64,000 nucleotides of DNA, from assembly GCA_022842845.1 (NCBI GenBank), contig JALHOT010000001.1, positions 183,842 to 247,841 of the forward strand, in the 5' to 3' direction. The position numbers and the translations under genes are program-made. The notes under the pieces are model-generated. The model was not told where the DNA came from and did no database searches. It was given only the letters and a program-made list of their open reading frames with translations. Below, one piece after another: positions 8,563-18,550 of this stretch. The DNA is from Cyclobacteriaceae bacterium (GTDB taxonomy: Bacteria; Bacteroidota; Bacteroidia; Cytophagales; Cyclobacteriaceae). The first letter of the stretch is position 1, and the number at the start of each line of letters is the position of its first letter.

Positions 8563-9900
8563 TCAAGAAAGACTTGCGTCCGCTGAAGCCGTGGGTAATT
8601 TTACTATGAAGCGGGAGCCCTTACCATCTTCGCTTTCTATGCGTAACTCGCCTTTATTCTTCTGGATAAATTCGGCACACATGGCCAAGCCAAGACCTGT
8701 CCCCTTTTCATTGTTGGTACCGCGGGTAGTAAACAGTTCGGTGGGATTTAAAATACGCGCTATGTTCTCAGCTTTAATACCAAGCCCTGTATCCTCCACC
8801 CGAAAAGTAACCCATGCTTGTTCCTCTGTCGAAGCAATGGAGATGGCCCCGCCTATTGGTGTAAACTTGATGGCATTAGAGATAAGATTAGTGAGCACAG
8901 AGTGCAGCATGTTTGGATCGCACCATACAGCCAGGTAAGGATCGAGGTTGGTGGTGATGATGATGCCCTTATCTCTGGCACTTAACTTCAACACATTGAC
9001 CACCTGCATCACCGCCTCCCGCAATTTCACTTCCTCAGGCATGGGGTTAATACCATGCAATTGTGCCTTCGACCAGGTAAGTAATTCATCTAATGAGCTG
9101 CTAAGTTGATGCACTTGCTTTTCTAAACCCAGTGTTGCCTTCTTAAAATCTTCTTTGCCAATCGTATCGTCATTTAACAAAGTCAGCAGTGACTTTAGAG
9201 AAGCAATAGGACTCCGCAAATCATGACTGATGATGGAGAAGATTTTGTCTTTAGTAAAGTTGATTTTCTCCATCTCTTCTTTCTCAAGCATCAGTTGACT
9301 GTTCTTGACCTCTATCTCATCCTGATAACGGTTTGCTTCCAGCTTTAAAAAATAAATGATGAAGAACAACATAGTAAAAGCGATGAGCAAGCGAATAAAT
9401 AAGGTAGGGCTTACCACATCCAGAGAAGAATTAAGTTCTAATACTTGCTTTGCAACTAAGGCATAGCCTACCAGGCAAAGCAGAAAGAAAAAGATAAGCA
9501 CCCATCTGTCTTTGATAATTACAAAGGCCATGGCTGCCAGGGGCAAAAAATACAATTCAGTGCGATAGGGTTTACCAATGGTGAGGGCGTTACTCAGAAA
9601 AAGAATGAATAAAAACAGCAACATGAGATAACGCGCCAGCTTGTAAAAGCCAAAGTAATTGAGGGTAAGCATAGGGAAAATTAAAGTCATGGCACCTATG
9701 TTAACGATATCTGTAGAAGAAAAATGCTGCACCAATGGATTGCGGGCATCGGTGAAACGATTGACAACTACATAAACAAGGGTTAAGAGTGAAATGAAGA
9801 AAGCAATTCTATTCACAATCTTAATCCGACTTTTCTCATCGGCCGGCAGGTTGTTGTGAACACCTACCAATAGAATATACTTTTGCCAAAGGGACAACAT
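8563..9900 (-). CDS. Membrane sensor histidine kinase (orphan)
   Basis: A 445-residue kinase. About six hydrophobic segments lie between residues 31 and 186, followed by a coiled-coil linker and a complete transmitter: HisKA box FSIISHDLRSPIASL with phospho-accepting His226, N box LTNLISNAIKFTP, G1 VEDTGLGI and G2 GTGLGLAM. There is no separate periplasmic domain, so it probably senses something in or near the inner membrane. No response regulator lies within 10 kb, making it an orphan kinase. The 256-base gap upstream holds a palindromic repeat and the terminator of the preceding gene, so it must have its own promoter close to its ATG. Confidence 0.9.
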   Translation of the reverse strand: MLSLWQKYILLVGVHNNLPADEKSRIKIVNRIAFFISLLTLVYVVVNRFTDARNPLVQHFSSTDIVNIGAMTLIFPMLTLNYFGFYKLARYLMLLFLFILFLSNALTIGKPYRTELYFLPLAAMAFVIIKDRWVLIFFFLLCLVGYALVAKQVLELNSSLDVVSPTLFIRLLIAFTMLFFIIYFLKLEANRYQDEIEVKNSQLMLEKEEMEKINFTKDKIFSIISHDLRSPIASLKSLLTLLNDDTIGKEDFKKATLGLEKQVHQLSSSLDELLTWSKAQLHGINPMPEEVKLREAVMQVVNVLKLSARDKGIIITTNLDPYLAVWCDPNMLHSVLTNLISNAIKFTPIGGAISIASTEEQAWVTFRVEDTGLGIKAENIARILNPTELFTTRGTNNEKGTGLGLAMCAEFIQKNKGELRIESEDGKGSRFIVKLPTASADASLS

Positions 9901-10000
9901 AGGTTACAGGTTAGTCTAAATATAGGCAATTAGTAAACGCTAAGCGCTGCCATGAGGCAAGTTGAAAAGGGAATGATTTAAACCTGTACAGGCTTTTGAT

Positions 10001-10139
10001 AAAAAGAGAAGCCGGCTTAAAAGTCCGATCGTCATTTCGACCCCCGATGTAGTCGGGGGGAGAAATCCCCCAAAGTATGACAAGCAAACGGGGGATCGCC
10101 ACGCTTCGCTCGCGATGACGATCAGAATTTAAGCCGGCT
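10001..10139 (-). terminator. Terminator stem with a repeat lying in its loop
   Basis: TTTAAGCCGGCT (10128-10139) pairs perfectly with AGCCGGCTTAAA (10010-10021). On the minus strand the second arm is followed by TCTCTTTTT (10009-10001), the form of an intrinsic terminator for the alpha-2-macroglobulin gene that ends at 10157. The loop is about 106 bases and consists almost entirely of the palindromic repeat at 10027-10123. Removing the repeat would leave a standard 12-bp stem with a loop of about 9 bases. Confidence 0.7.
10027..10123. repeat. Palindromic intergenic repeat, copy 2
   Basis: This 97-bp element has perfect 9-bp inverted ends GATCGTCAT and ATGACGATC. Inside are a CCCCCGATGTAGTCGGGGG hairpin and the block GATCGCCACGCTTCGCTCGC. 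It matches the copy at 8047-8136 over nearly its whole length. Confidence 0.9.
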
Positions 10140-10156
10140 GTACTTTATGCTTTGCT

Positions 10157-13100
10157 TTATTGTATATCAGTGGATTTAACCACGTTTACTTCCATACCTT
10201 TTCTGCGGGCATAAATACTATTGTCGTACATCGCCTCACAAGCCACAGCCGGTAAATAATACGTGCCAATGTAAGAGGCCGTCAGTAATACTTTGAAAAC
10301 CTTCTTTTCATTTTTCTTCAAATCGAAGTAGGTGAGCACTCTGTCGTCACGAATATCCTGGTAACCAAAAGCACTTGATTTCAAGGCCTCTTGCGAGCCA
10401 AGTAAACGCAGGTTATTAATTTCCCAACCGGGCGGAAATACTTGGGTTAGTGCCAAGTTCTCATAAGAAGAGCGGGTGCCTGTATGTTGCACCGTTACTT
10501 CTGCTACAAACTCAGTGCCTTGCTTGAGGCTTGTCGGATCGAGTGCGGCCCCTTCTGGAGTGGTGTACTGCACATATAATGTCATATTGCTCTGCTCATC
10601 CGTTTCGCTGCCGCGGGCAGGGGTCCCCTCTACAATGGTGCGCACAAATAAATTACCCTTGCCTTCATTCAATACCTGTAAGCTCTCCTTTTTCAAGCCT
10701 GTAATAGGCACTGCTATCTGCGATACCGGTGAGGCCGACACAACAGACTGCTTCTTGCCGCCTAGCACATACGTGAATTTCATATCCTCCCGCTTGTCGG
10801 TACCCACAAATGCAGCAATGGCTTTGAGTGAATAGGCAACTTCCTGCGTGCTTAACCAATACCCATCATTGCTTAATATTTGCGCTAACTCTTTCACCAG
10901 GTCGAAAGCTTTTGCTTTCTCATCCAACAAGGTCAATGTCTCCAGAATCATCGCCTTATCGCGCACATCAGACCCATAGCTGTATCCTAATTCCCGATAA
11001 GGTTTAATAATGGCTGGAAGATTAGCGACCATCGTTTTGGCGGCCTCTTTCTGCCCTGCTTTAGCATAGGCAGCTGCCAGCATCCAGGCTGCTGTTGGCG
11101 ATAACTTATTTTGTTCGCGCAAACGATTCATAGCACCCACTTCGGGCGAGCCTGCCAGGGCCAGTGTGTACAAACGATAGGCCTGCATCAAATCCGAGTT
11201 GTAATAATCCTGTTGACTTCTCCATTCCTGTGCTTTGTTTTTCTGATAATTTTTCCAACGCTTTATCATATCTGCCGGCACATAGTAGCCTTTCGCTTCG
11301 GCTTCAACAAGGAAGTGACCTGCATAGGTAGTGCCCCAACTATCTGAACCATTACTTCCCGGCCAATAAGCAAAGCCGCCATCGCTCTGCACAAAAGATT
11401 TTAGTCGGTTAATACCCGCTGTGATGTTGTTTTGAATGGTCGTCTTCTCCATCTCTGTTAAAGCCTTGACCTGATCGAGGTACAATTGCGGAAAGACTGA
11501 AGATGTTGTTTGCTCGATACATCCGTGTGGATACTGGATAAGGTAGCGCAGGCGAGAGCCCAAATTAATCGGAGGCATATTAGACACTTCAACAATAGCA
11601 GCATTGGTTCCGCTAACTCCAAACGGTACCATGTCATTGCTCCAGTTTTTACCAGCAGCCAGTACATAATCCGTTGTACGACTGATAGCAGTGTTCGGAT
11701 TTCTGATATCGATCTCTATCTTATCATTTCCCTTAAAGTTTCCGCTTGAAGCAATCACCTCTACAGTGGCTATGCCGACTTCAGATTTTACCGTTAAATC
11801 AAACTCTACGGTAATATCTCCGTTGGGGCTCATTACTACATTTTGAGAGGCAGCGCCCACTACAGATAGTGGCCCGGTGGTTTTTACGTCTACTTTAACA
11901 TTGCGTATGCTTTTCTCTTGCGTGAACAGCGTGATCGGTAATCTTACTTTTTCCTGAGGGCCCAAAATGCGTGGCAGGGTGGCGAGTGCCATTAATGGTT
12001 TGCGTACAGGGGTAGCCTTTTCTGTTTTACCATAAGCGCCTTCGTAACCTGCTACCACCATGGTTTTTACAGAGCCTATGTATTGCGGCATGATGAAACT
12101 GTGTTCATCCGTATCGCCAGCTGACAAGGTAAATGGACCTAGGTATTTCACTACTGGTTTAAAGCGATTGGCTCTGGCATCATCTTCTTTTCCTCCTTCT
12201 TCATCGCCACCGATGGCAATAAGTCTTTCGAGAGAAGCACCGTAAGCACCAATGACATCATCAAATAAATCCCACGTTCTTACGCCCAGGGCTTCACGTG
12301 CGTAGAAACGGCTCCAGGCATCCGGTGTCTTGTACCTGGTCAGGTCGAGAAGACCTTCATCCACCATGGCTATGGTGTAGGTCATTTTGCGTTTAGTCTT
12401 TTCTGAAATCTTAATCGTTACCCGCTCACCTGGCTCCAACACATCAGGCATATCAAGTATAGGATCAAGATGCGTGAGTGGATCTTCCACCCGCACCGGT
12501 ACTACACCATACAATCGTATGGGCAGGTCGTTGTTGGTCTGAGCATGCGCCTGCAACAGCGAAACGTGTACATAAATATTGGGGGCCATTTCGGGCTTAG
12601 TTTCAAAGGTGAACTTGGTCTGCCCAGCCTGGGTTTCTACCCAATAGGTATTCAATACCTTGCTGCCTGTTTCAATACTTACCAGTGCTCTGCCGTTGGC
12701 ACTGCTGGGTATGTTTATCGTTACTGTTTCACCAGTGTTATAAATAGTTTTATCAGTGGTGAAGGATAAGAGATTAGCGGCTCCATTATCACCAGTACTG
12801 CGTGTGCGGCTTCCCCAACCCGGTTCATCGACATAGACAATCTGGCCGGTGCAATGACCCGACACAGGATCGCAGGCACGCAGGAAGTAACGGCCCCAAC
12901 CCGGTGTTTTGATTTCAAAATTCCAGGTGCCCTTTCCATTGACAATATTGATCTTCTCACTCTTCACTAACTGTGAGTAACTGCCTTGCACATAATTGGC
13001 GATACGCTCATCAGAGTTATCCCACCACCAGCGCCAATCAAGTTTATATACATTCAACTCTACTTCACTCCTGCTTACCGGTACCCCATCGGCATTCAAA

Positions 13101-15706
13101 CTCACTAATTCTATGGGATGTGTTTTGTCTAAGTATAATATATTGGTATAAGGTTCTCCTGAAGGCACCTTCATGCCAAGGTAACTTTCGTAAGGAGAGT
13201 AAGGAACACTGAAGCGATCGATACTGAAGTTGCCACTTTCTTCAAATACTTTACCACGGAATACGGCATTCAAAAAGCCTGGGGCTTGTTCAGACGTTTC
13301 AAGAGAGGCGTTGAAGCTTGCTTTCCCCTCTGCATCGGTATAGCCTTCAAAAACAGCTTGCGATTCACTGTAAAATTCTCTGGAGGGATCTTCGAACACA
13401 AAATCTTTATACTTCGAAAAAGTAGTTGGTGTCTTTATCAACAATACTTCAAAAGCTGCTTTGAGGTTGCGGGCAGGCGCGCCATGCAACCATTTAACAT
13501 CAAGATTACCTGTTATGTTAGGTTTGGTGATGCGCTCTTCGCCTATATTAAAATTAATCTTGAGTCTGTTAGGCTTTACCGTTTCTATCTTCACTGTTTG
13601 CTGAAAGTAAGAACTACCCACTTTTACCTGGGCCTGCCAGTTACCAGTAGGCGCATCGGGCTCAGTGGCGGTGGCAAATTTGTAGAAACCATTTTCTCCA
13701 CTTGACCTCACCAACTTACTCACCACCTGCCCCTGTGGATTAACCAGTTCGAACACTACCGGATGTGTTGGAGGCAATAGTTTGTTTTTATCCTCTAATA
13801 AGAAAGTCATGTATAAAGAATCTCCCGGACGCCACACGCCACGCTCTCCGTATAAAAATCCTTTCAAACCACTTTGCACGGCTTCGCCAGAAACATCGAA
13901 AGTGCTCAAGGATAAAGACTGAGCATTGTTGATTTTTAAATAGCCCCGCTGTGCACCATTTTTAGCGATGACAACAAAAGGATTAAACTCAAATACTACT
14001 TTGCCATCTGCATCGGTAGAAGCATTACCTCTTAACTGCTGCTGATAGTCGTACCATTCTACCTGTACACCTGCCGTTGGCTCTGTTGTTTTTAGGTCAG
14101 TGACGAAGAGGATGGTTTTACCATCATCGCCACGTTTGGCAGTAAGACCCAGATCAGATGACAAAAGATTTTTGACAACCGACCGATCACTTGAATAATA
14201 AGAAGCATGGCATGGATTGTTCCGTTGCTCCCAATCATAACCTTCATCGTAATAGTAATCTTCTTCATATCCATCTTCTTCATCTTCTTCTGTAGATTCA
14301 AATTGGTTGACCTGGGTTTCAGGGCTAGCCTCTTCACAATTGTATACAGAATGTTCCCTTTTGAAATTCAATCTTACCTGATAGATAGCACCAGGCTCTG
14401 TTTTCATCAGGTCAGCCAAATCTAGTGTGAAGCGATTCCATCGGCCCAAATCTGTGATGCCCATGTTATCGATTTGTATCGTTTTTGTGAGTACACGTCT
14501 GCCAACACGGTTCAGCTCGCTGCCGCCATCGATGTCGTTGGCTTGTAAGAATTGAAGAATATTATTTTCAAAGATCTTATAAATATCTACTTCTACAGCT
14601 TTCAAGTTCACGGCCTCGAAAGGCAATACTAAACCATTGGAGCTTGGCAAGATGGAGCCCTTGCCTGTAAAGCGGAGCGCAGGAGCGAGTTGCTCAAACA
14701 CTACTTCTGTTCTTGCGGAAGACTTCATGCGATAATCCAGGATGTTTCGAATCCCCGCTTCAATGAAGACGGTCTTGCTACCACTTTGTCTGCTGGATGG
14801 ATACACCCATACTTCATTATCGTGTATATCGAAGTCAATTTCCGATAAATCACTGATGCGGATAAGGCCGGCCAGGTTTTGCTTTTCCTTCAACGGATCA
14901 GAGAACTGAAGAACAACATATTGGTTAGGGCTTTGCACCACTTTAGCTGACATCAGTTTAAAATCACTCAAAGACGGCACTTCGACTTCTTTCTCTTCTT
15001 TGCGCGACACAGACAAAGAACTTCCATTGGCCTCTATCTTCACTATACTGGCCTGATCTCCGCGCGCCACATCTTCAATCACAAAAGAATGCAGCTTGCC
15101 ATCAGCCGCATGCACCCAGGAAACTTTTAGCGCCTTACTTCCTTGCATGGCCTTCAATACTTGTTCTACTTCTTTTTTCTCTGCAGCATCTGCCGTAAAA
15201 AGGCTCCCTTCAATCTTCTGCCTTTTCAGCTCTGTTTTTATATAAGGTTTCAGGTTGTCAATGCTGAGTTCAAAATTTTGAGCGATTACCTGAAAATTGT
15301 AGTCAAATATGCTGAGCTCTTCTGGCACCGTCATGAGCTTGGATATAAAGAACTCGGCCTCGTATACCTGTCCTGATCTCATTTTCTCATTCGGCCTGAA
15401 TTCGAGCGTTCTACTATCCAGCCAATACGTTTTACCGCTGATTGATGGACTGAAATCAAAAAGCTTGGCAGATACTTCCTTCCCTATCTCAGCGGAATCG
15501 CCTACTGGATTTGTTAAGATGATCCTAAGCTTTCCATTGGCAGAAATAACGCCCGAGGTATAAGAAGAAATATACTCACCAAAAGCCGGATTGATCTCCA
15601 TGGCCTCGTAGAATGACTCCTTCTTGCTTTTTAAATAAAACACGGCTGCGGTAGCCAAGAGGACAAGAGTGGCAACGATACCAATCTTCTTCAATGTGGT
15701 GTTCAT
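10157..15706 (-). CDS. Alpha-2-macroglobulin family protein
   Basis: At 1849 residues this is the usual size of large bacterial alpha-2-macroglobulins, which trap proteases and protect the envelope. An N-terminal hydrophobic segment (about residues 7-25) without a lipobox suggests anchoring in the inner membrane facing the periplasm. MG domains and a bait-like region follow, then the thioester motif GCIEQ (Cys1396 to Gln1399) inside the TED helical domain (YPHGCIEQTTSSVFPQLYLD), and a C-terminal receptor-like domain. An acidic, Tyr-rich insertion (about residues 469-493, including EEDEEDGYEEDYYYDEGYD) interrupts the MG region. The frame is open to 15763, but the signal/TM begins right after the internal ATG at 15706 (MNTTLKKIGIVA), the likely start. 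There is no penicillin-binding protein neighbour of the pbpC type. Confidence 0.93.
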   Translation of the reverse strand: MNTTLKKIGIVATLVLLATAAVFYLKSKKESFYEAMEINPAFGEYISSYTSGVISANGKLRIILTNPVGDSAEIGKEVSAKLFDFSPSISGKTYWLDSRTLEFRPNEKMRSGQVYEAEFFISKLMTVPEELSIFDYNFQVIAQNFELSIDNLKPYIKTELKRQKIEGSLFTADAAEKKEVEQVLKAMQGSKALKVSWVHAADGKLHSFVIEDVARGDQASIVKIEANGSSLSVSRKEEKEVEVPSLSDFKLMSAKVVQSPNQYVVLQFSDPLKEKQNLAGLIRISDLSEIDFDIHDNEVWVYPSSRQSGSKTVFIEAGIRNILDYRMKSSARTEVVFEQLAPALRFTGKGSILPSSNGLVLPFEAVNLKAVEVDIYKIFENNILQFLQANDIDGGSELNRVGRRVLTKTIQIDNMGITDLGRWNRFTLDLADLMKTEPGAIYQVRLNFKREHSVYNCEEASPETQVNQFESTEEDEEDGYEEDYYYDEGYDWEQRNNPCHASYYSSDRSVVKNLLSSDLGLTAKRGDDGKTILFVTDLKTTEPTAGVQVEWYDYQQQLRGNASTDADGKVVFEFNPFVVIAKNGAQRGYLKINNAQSLSLSTFDVSGEAVQSGLKGFLYGERGVWRPGDSLYMTFLLEDKNKLLPPTHPVVFELVNPQGQVVSKLVRSSGENGFYKFATATEPDAPTGNWQAQVKVGSSYFQQTVKIETVKPNRLKINFNIGEERITKPNITGNLDVKWLHGAPARNLKAAFEVLLIKTPTTFSKYKDFVFEDPSREFYSESQAVFEGYTDAEGKASFNASLETSEQAPGFLNAVFRGKVFEESGNFSIDRFSVPYSPYESYLGMKVPSGEPYTNILYLDKTHPIELVSLNADGVPVSRSEVELNVYKLDWRWWWDNSDERIANYVQGSYSQLVKSEKINIVNGKGTWNFEIKTPGWGRYFLRACDPVSGHCTGQIVYVDEPGWGSRTRSTGDNGAANLLSFTTDKTIYNTGETVTINIPSSANGRALVSIETGSKVLNTYWVETQAGQTKFTFETKPEMAPNIYVHVSLLQAHAQTNNDLPIRLYGVVPVRVEDPLTHLDPILDMPDVLEPGERVTIKISEKTKRKMTYTIAMVDEGLLDLTRYKTPDAWSRFYAREALGVRTWDLFDDVIGAYGASLERLIAIGGDEEGGKEDDARANRFKPVVKYLGPFTLSAGDTDEHSFIMPQYIGSVKTMVVAGYEGAYGKTEKATPVRKPLMALATLPRILGPQEKVRLPITLFTQEKSIRNVKVDVKTTGPLSVVGAASQNVVMSPNGDITVEFDLTVKSEVGIATVEVIASSGNFKGNDKIEIDIRNPNTAISRTTDYVLAAGKNWSNDMVPFGVSGTNAAIVEVSNMPPINLGSRLRYLIQYPHGCIEQTTSSVFPQLYLDQVKALTEMEKTTIQNNITAGINRLKSFVQSDGGFAYWPGSNGSDSWGTTYAGHFLVEAEAKGYYVPADMIKRWKNYQKNKAQEWRSQQDYYNSDLMQAYRLYTLALAGSPEVGAMNRLREQNKLSPTAAWMLAAAYAKAGQKEAAKTMVANLPAIIKPYRELGYSYGSDVRDKAMILETLTLLDEKAKAFDLVKELAQILSNDGYWLSTQEVAYSLKAIAAFVGTDKREDMKFTYVLGGKKQSVVSASPVSQIAVPITGLKKESLQVLNEGKGNLFVRTIVEGTPARGSETDEQSNMTLYVQYTTPEGAALDPTSLKQGTEFVAEVTVQHTGTRSSYENLALTQVFPPGWEINNLRLLGSQEALKSSAFGYQDIRDDRVLTYFDLKKNEKKVFKVLLTASYIGTYYLPAVACEAMYDNSIYARRKGMEVNVVKSTDIQ

Positions 15707-15883
15707 ACGAGTGGGTTGAGGATTGTACTGTAAGATGTGAAAAATCCTGAAAAAGAACAGCACAAAATGCCTGAAAGTCTATTCATGAGTCAGATGTAAC
15801 CATTCATTAAGCGGATGGCCTCTTGGTTTAATCACACCAATAGTTTGCTGTTAATGCCTGAGTTTTGAAGAAAATTAATAGCC

Positions 15884-16321
15884 ATGAAACAACTAAACCA
15901 CCTGAAAGCAAGACTTGTCATTACCAGTTTGATGAGCCTTGCCTTAATTACTTTGTTTTCCGCCTGTGGCGATGATGCACCGGCAGTTCAAATCCCTCCC
16001 ACTGTCACCGGATATGAGCCGACTTCTGCATTTGCGGGCTCAACCATAACCATCAATGGAACGAACTTCGGCACGTCAGTTCAAGATGTGAAAGTAACGT
16101 TCCACGATGGTGCTGTTGCCACGGTTAAAGCAGTAAATAATACTTCCATAGAAGTGGTTGTACCCAACGATGCCTATGTTGGCCCTGTTGATGTAGCCGT
16201 GAAAGCGCTCGATGTAGAGGGTGGTGAATTTACCGTTTTAACTATTTGTACTATATGGATTGGAGAAAATCCATCCCCCAGGCCTTGTCCACGTATTAAA
16301 GCTGGAGAGGGACCCAAATAA
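15884..16321 (+). CDS. Small IPT/TIG-domain lipoprotein
   Basis: A 145-residue lipoprotein. The signal peptide ends in the lipobox LFSAC, followed by GDD. One IPT/TIG immunoglobulin-like domain covers about residues 40-120 (TVTGYEPTSAFAGSTITING, then a typical V-V-P-N turn and VAVKALDVEGGEFTVL). The last 25 residues are a Pro-rich tail with two further Cys. The TIG domain closely resembles that of the next gene, 30 bases downstream, so this looks like a single-domain paralogue of its neighbour and is probably cotranscribed with it. Likely surface or periplasmic; ligand unknown. Confidence 0.8.
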   Translation: MKQLNHLKARLVITSLMSLALITLFSACGDDAPAVQIPPTVTGYEPTSAFAGSTITINGTNFGTSVQDVKVTFHDGAVATVKAVNNTSIEVVVPNDAYVGPVDVAVKALDVEGGEFTVLTICTIWIGENPSPRPCPRIKAGEGPK

Positions 16322-16351
16322 TTAAGTCATTACACTTTTTAAATTTTTAAT

Positions 16352-18454
16352 ATGAATTTGACTAAAAATCTATTTTTTTCTCTTTTGCTACTATTGATCA
16401 CTATTAGTTGCGAAAAGGAAGAGACTCAACCTCAGCCTAGCATTACCAACCTCAGCATTAGCGAAGGAGAAGTCGGTACTTCAGTTACCATCAATGGAAC
16501 TAATTTTGGTACAGTAGCCGCTAATGTTAGTGTATTCTTCAATACTATAGAAACTAATCCAGTTTCAGTTAGCAATACCTCCGTTGTAGCTAAAGTACCT
16601 GCTGGTGCGAGTACTGGAGTAGTTAAAGTAAAAGTAAAATCATTGGAAGCGAGTGGGCCAACATTTACTGTGTTACAACCCGTTACCGTGAGTGCTTCTC
16701 CTCTCTCGATCACGATAAATGAAAACCCCATTAATGGAGGTTTGCTAGGCACAGTAAGTGCTAGCACTAATCGTGGGAACTTATCCTATTCACTTGTATC
16801 TCAATCTGTGACAGGTGCCATGGCCATTAATTCTACCACGGGCATCCTGACAGTAGCGAATGTTGCGGCTTTTGATTTTGAAGTAAATCCTATTCTTACT
16901 GCCGTAGTGTCTGTTGCCAACGGAAGCGAGACAGCTACTGCTAATATCACGATAACACTCAGCAACGTTACTGAGGTTGCGGTAGATAACTTCACTGCAA
17001 CTGTAACTGAAAACGTTGACAACGGCATCGGTATTGGAAGCATGAACGTACAGACCGGTGCACCTACTTTTTCGATTAGCAGCCAGACCCCCAGCGGTGC
17101 GTTGAGGATAAGTAGCACTGGCCAGCTATCCGTACTTAACAGTACAGATTTTGATTTTGAACTGAGGACTTCCATTTCAGCAACCATCACTTATTCTGGT
17201 GGTGGCGAAACAAAAACTGCAACTGCCACTATTACGATCACCGATGAAGTAGAAATTAACGTAGCCAACTTTACGGCTACAGTTGCTGAAAATTCTGCAA
17301 TAAATACCAGCATTGGCAATGTGAACGCAACCGTTCCAACAGGTCCTGGTAGTATTGTGGCGTATGCTATTACAACACAAAGCCCTGCGGGTGCACTAGC
17401 CATCAATGGAAGCACAGGAGAACTAACAGTGGCTAACGCTTCTTTATTCGATTTTGAAACAAATCCTACCATAACAGCAACTTATAGCGCTACGAATCTA
17501 TCAGAAACAAAAACAGCCAGCGTAACGATTACACTCACCGATGTAAATGAGGCTGCCGGAACTTGGGGAACAAATCTTGTAGCAGGGTCTACTACCACTA
17601 CCGGCTGCACCACCGGAACTGGAAACGCACTTCGTTTCACTAACGTGTTCTTTGGCGAAGTAGTAACAAATGCTAATAATAACCTTGAATTTACCTTGGC
17701 TGACTGGACGTGTGGAGTTCGAAAGCTAGTACTTGCAAATACTCTCATTACAAGCAGCATCCATAATACTTCAAGTCCATTTAATATGTATGATGTTGTT
17801 CGCGTTGGCAGCTATTACCTCGCCACTTATTTTGATCCTACTTCAGGTGCAGGCAATATTTTACGTATTCCTAGCGATGGATCGGCTGTAAGCAATTTTC
17901 TTGGCAACAGCGCTGTCACTTACCCAACCGGTCTCGCGAGAGATGCAAACGGAAATATTTATGTAGCTGAATCTGGCGGTCGGAAGATAAAAAAGTTTAG
18001 TAGCACAGGCACTATACTTGCAATCTATGGATCAGGTGCTAATGGCGGAGCGGATGGAACTGCCAGCACTGCCACCTTTGCACGAACAATTGATTTGCAA
18101 GTTGATGCATCTGGAAATATCTATGTAGCCGATCGCTACTCCATTCGCAAGATTGATCCTAATGGAAACGTAACCACCCTTGCTGGTGCTAATATAGCTG
18201 GCGATGCAGTTGGGACGGGGGCCAATGCTCGCTTTAACGAAATACACGGAATTGGAATATTGCCAAATGGTAACATCATCATTGCTGATAAACAAAATGG
18301 TAAAATAAAGCAGTTGGATACAAATGGAGATGTAACTACCCTACTTTCAGGAGTAACAAACGTTGAAGGTATCATTATTCACAACAACAACTCTGAGTTC
18401 TACTTTACCAGACAAAGCGCTATTCATAGAGCTTACTTAAATGGCGGTTCTTAA
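16352..18454 (+). CDS. IPT/TIG-cadherin-NHL repeat lipoprotein
   Basis: A 700-residue lipoprotein with lipobox ITISC followed by EKEETQPQ. Domain order: one IPT/TIG domain (about 30-108), three tandem cadherin-like repeats (about 115-400) each ending in a phrase such as GxLxVxNxxxFDFExxxxI and an AxxTITLxD strand, then an NHL-type beta-propeller (about 430-700) with repeats such as YPTGLARDANGNIYVAESGG and IDLQVDASGNIYVADRY. Cadherin repeats bind calcium between modules and NHL propellers bind proteins or carbohydrates, so an adhesive or scaffold role at the cell surface is likely. It follows the small TIG lipoprotein by 30 bases and is followed by a strong terminator. Confidence 0.85.
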   Translation: MNLTKNLFFSLLLLLITISCEKEETQPQPSITNLSISEGEVGTSVTINGTNFGTVAANVSVFFNTIETNPVSVSNTSVVAKVPAGASTGVVKVKVKSLEASGPTFTVLQPVTVSASPLSITINENPINGGLLGTVSASTNRGNLSYSLVSQSVTGAMAINSTTGILTVANVAAFDFEVNPILTAVVSVANGSETATANITITLSNVTEVAVDNFTATVTENVDNGIGIGSMNVQTGAPTFSISSQTPSGALRISSTGQLSVLNSTDFDFELRTSISATITYSGGGETKTATATITITDEVEINVANFTATVAENSAINTSIGNVNATVPTGPGSIVAYAITTQSPAGALAINGSTGELTVANASLFDFETNPTITATYSATNLSETKTASVTITLTDVNEAAGTWGTNLVAGSTTTTGCTTGTGNALRFTNVFFGEVVTNANNNLEFTLADWTCGVRKLVLANTLITSSIHNTSSPFNMYDVVRVGSYYLATYFDPTSGAGNILRIPSDGSAVSNFLGNSAVTYPTGLARDANGNIYVAESGGRKIKKFSSTGTILAIYGSGANGGADGTASTATFARTIDLQVDASGNIYVADRYSIRKIDPNGNVTTLAGANIAGDAVGTGANARFNEIHGIGILPNGNIIIADKQNGKIKQLDTNGDVTTLLSGVTNVEGIIIHNNNSEFYFTRQSAIHRAYLNGGS

Positions 18455-18492
18455 TCATTGAATCGGTATTTTGGGGATACCTATTTAATAGG

Positions 18493-18519
18493 GGCTGCCT
18501 GTCATGGGCAGCCTTTTTT
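18493..18519 (+). terminator. Terminator after the TIG/cadherin/NHL gene
   Basis: GGCTGCC (18493-18499) pairs with GGCAGCC (18507-18513) over a 7-base loop and is followed by TTTTTT. It separates the lipoprotein pair from the sensor kinase, whose ATG lies 32 bases beyond the T run. Confidence 0.88.
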
Positions 18520-18550
18520 ATACCTTTACCATCGTAAAACTCACGGCTTC

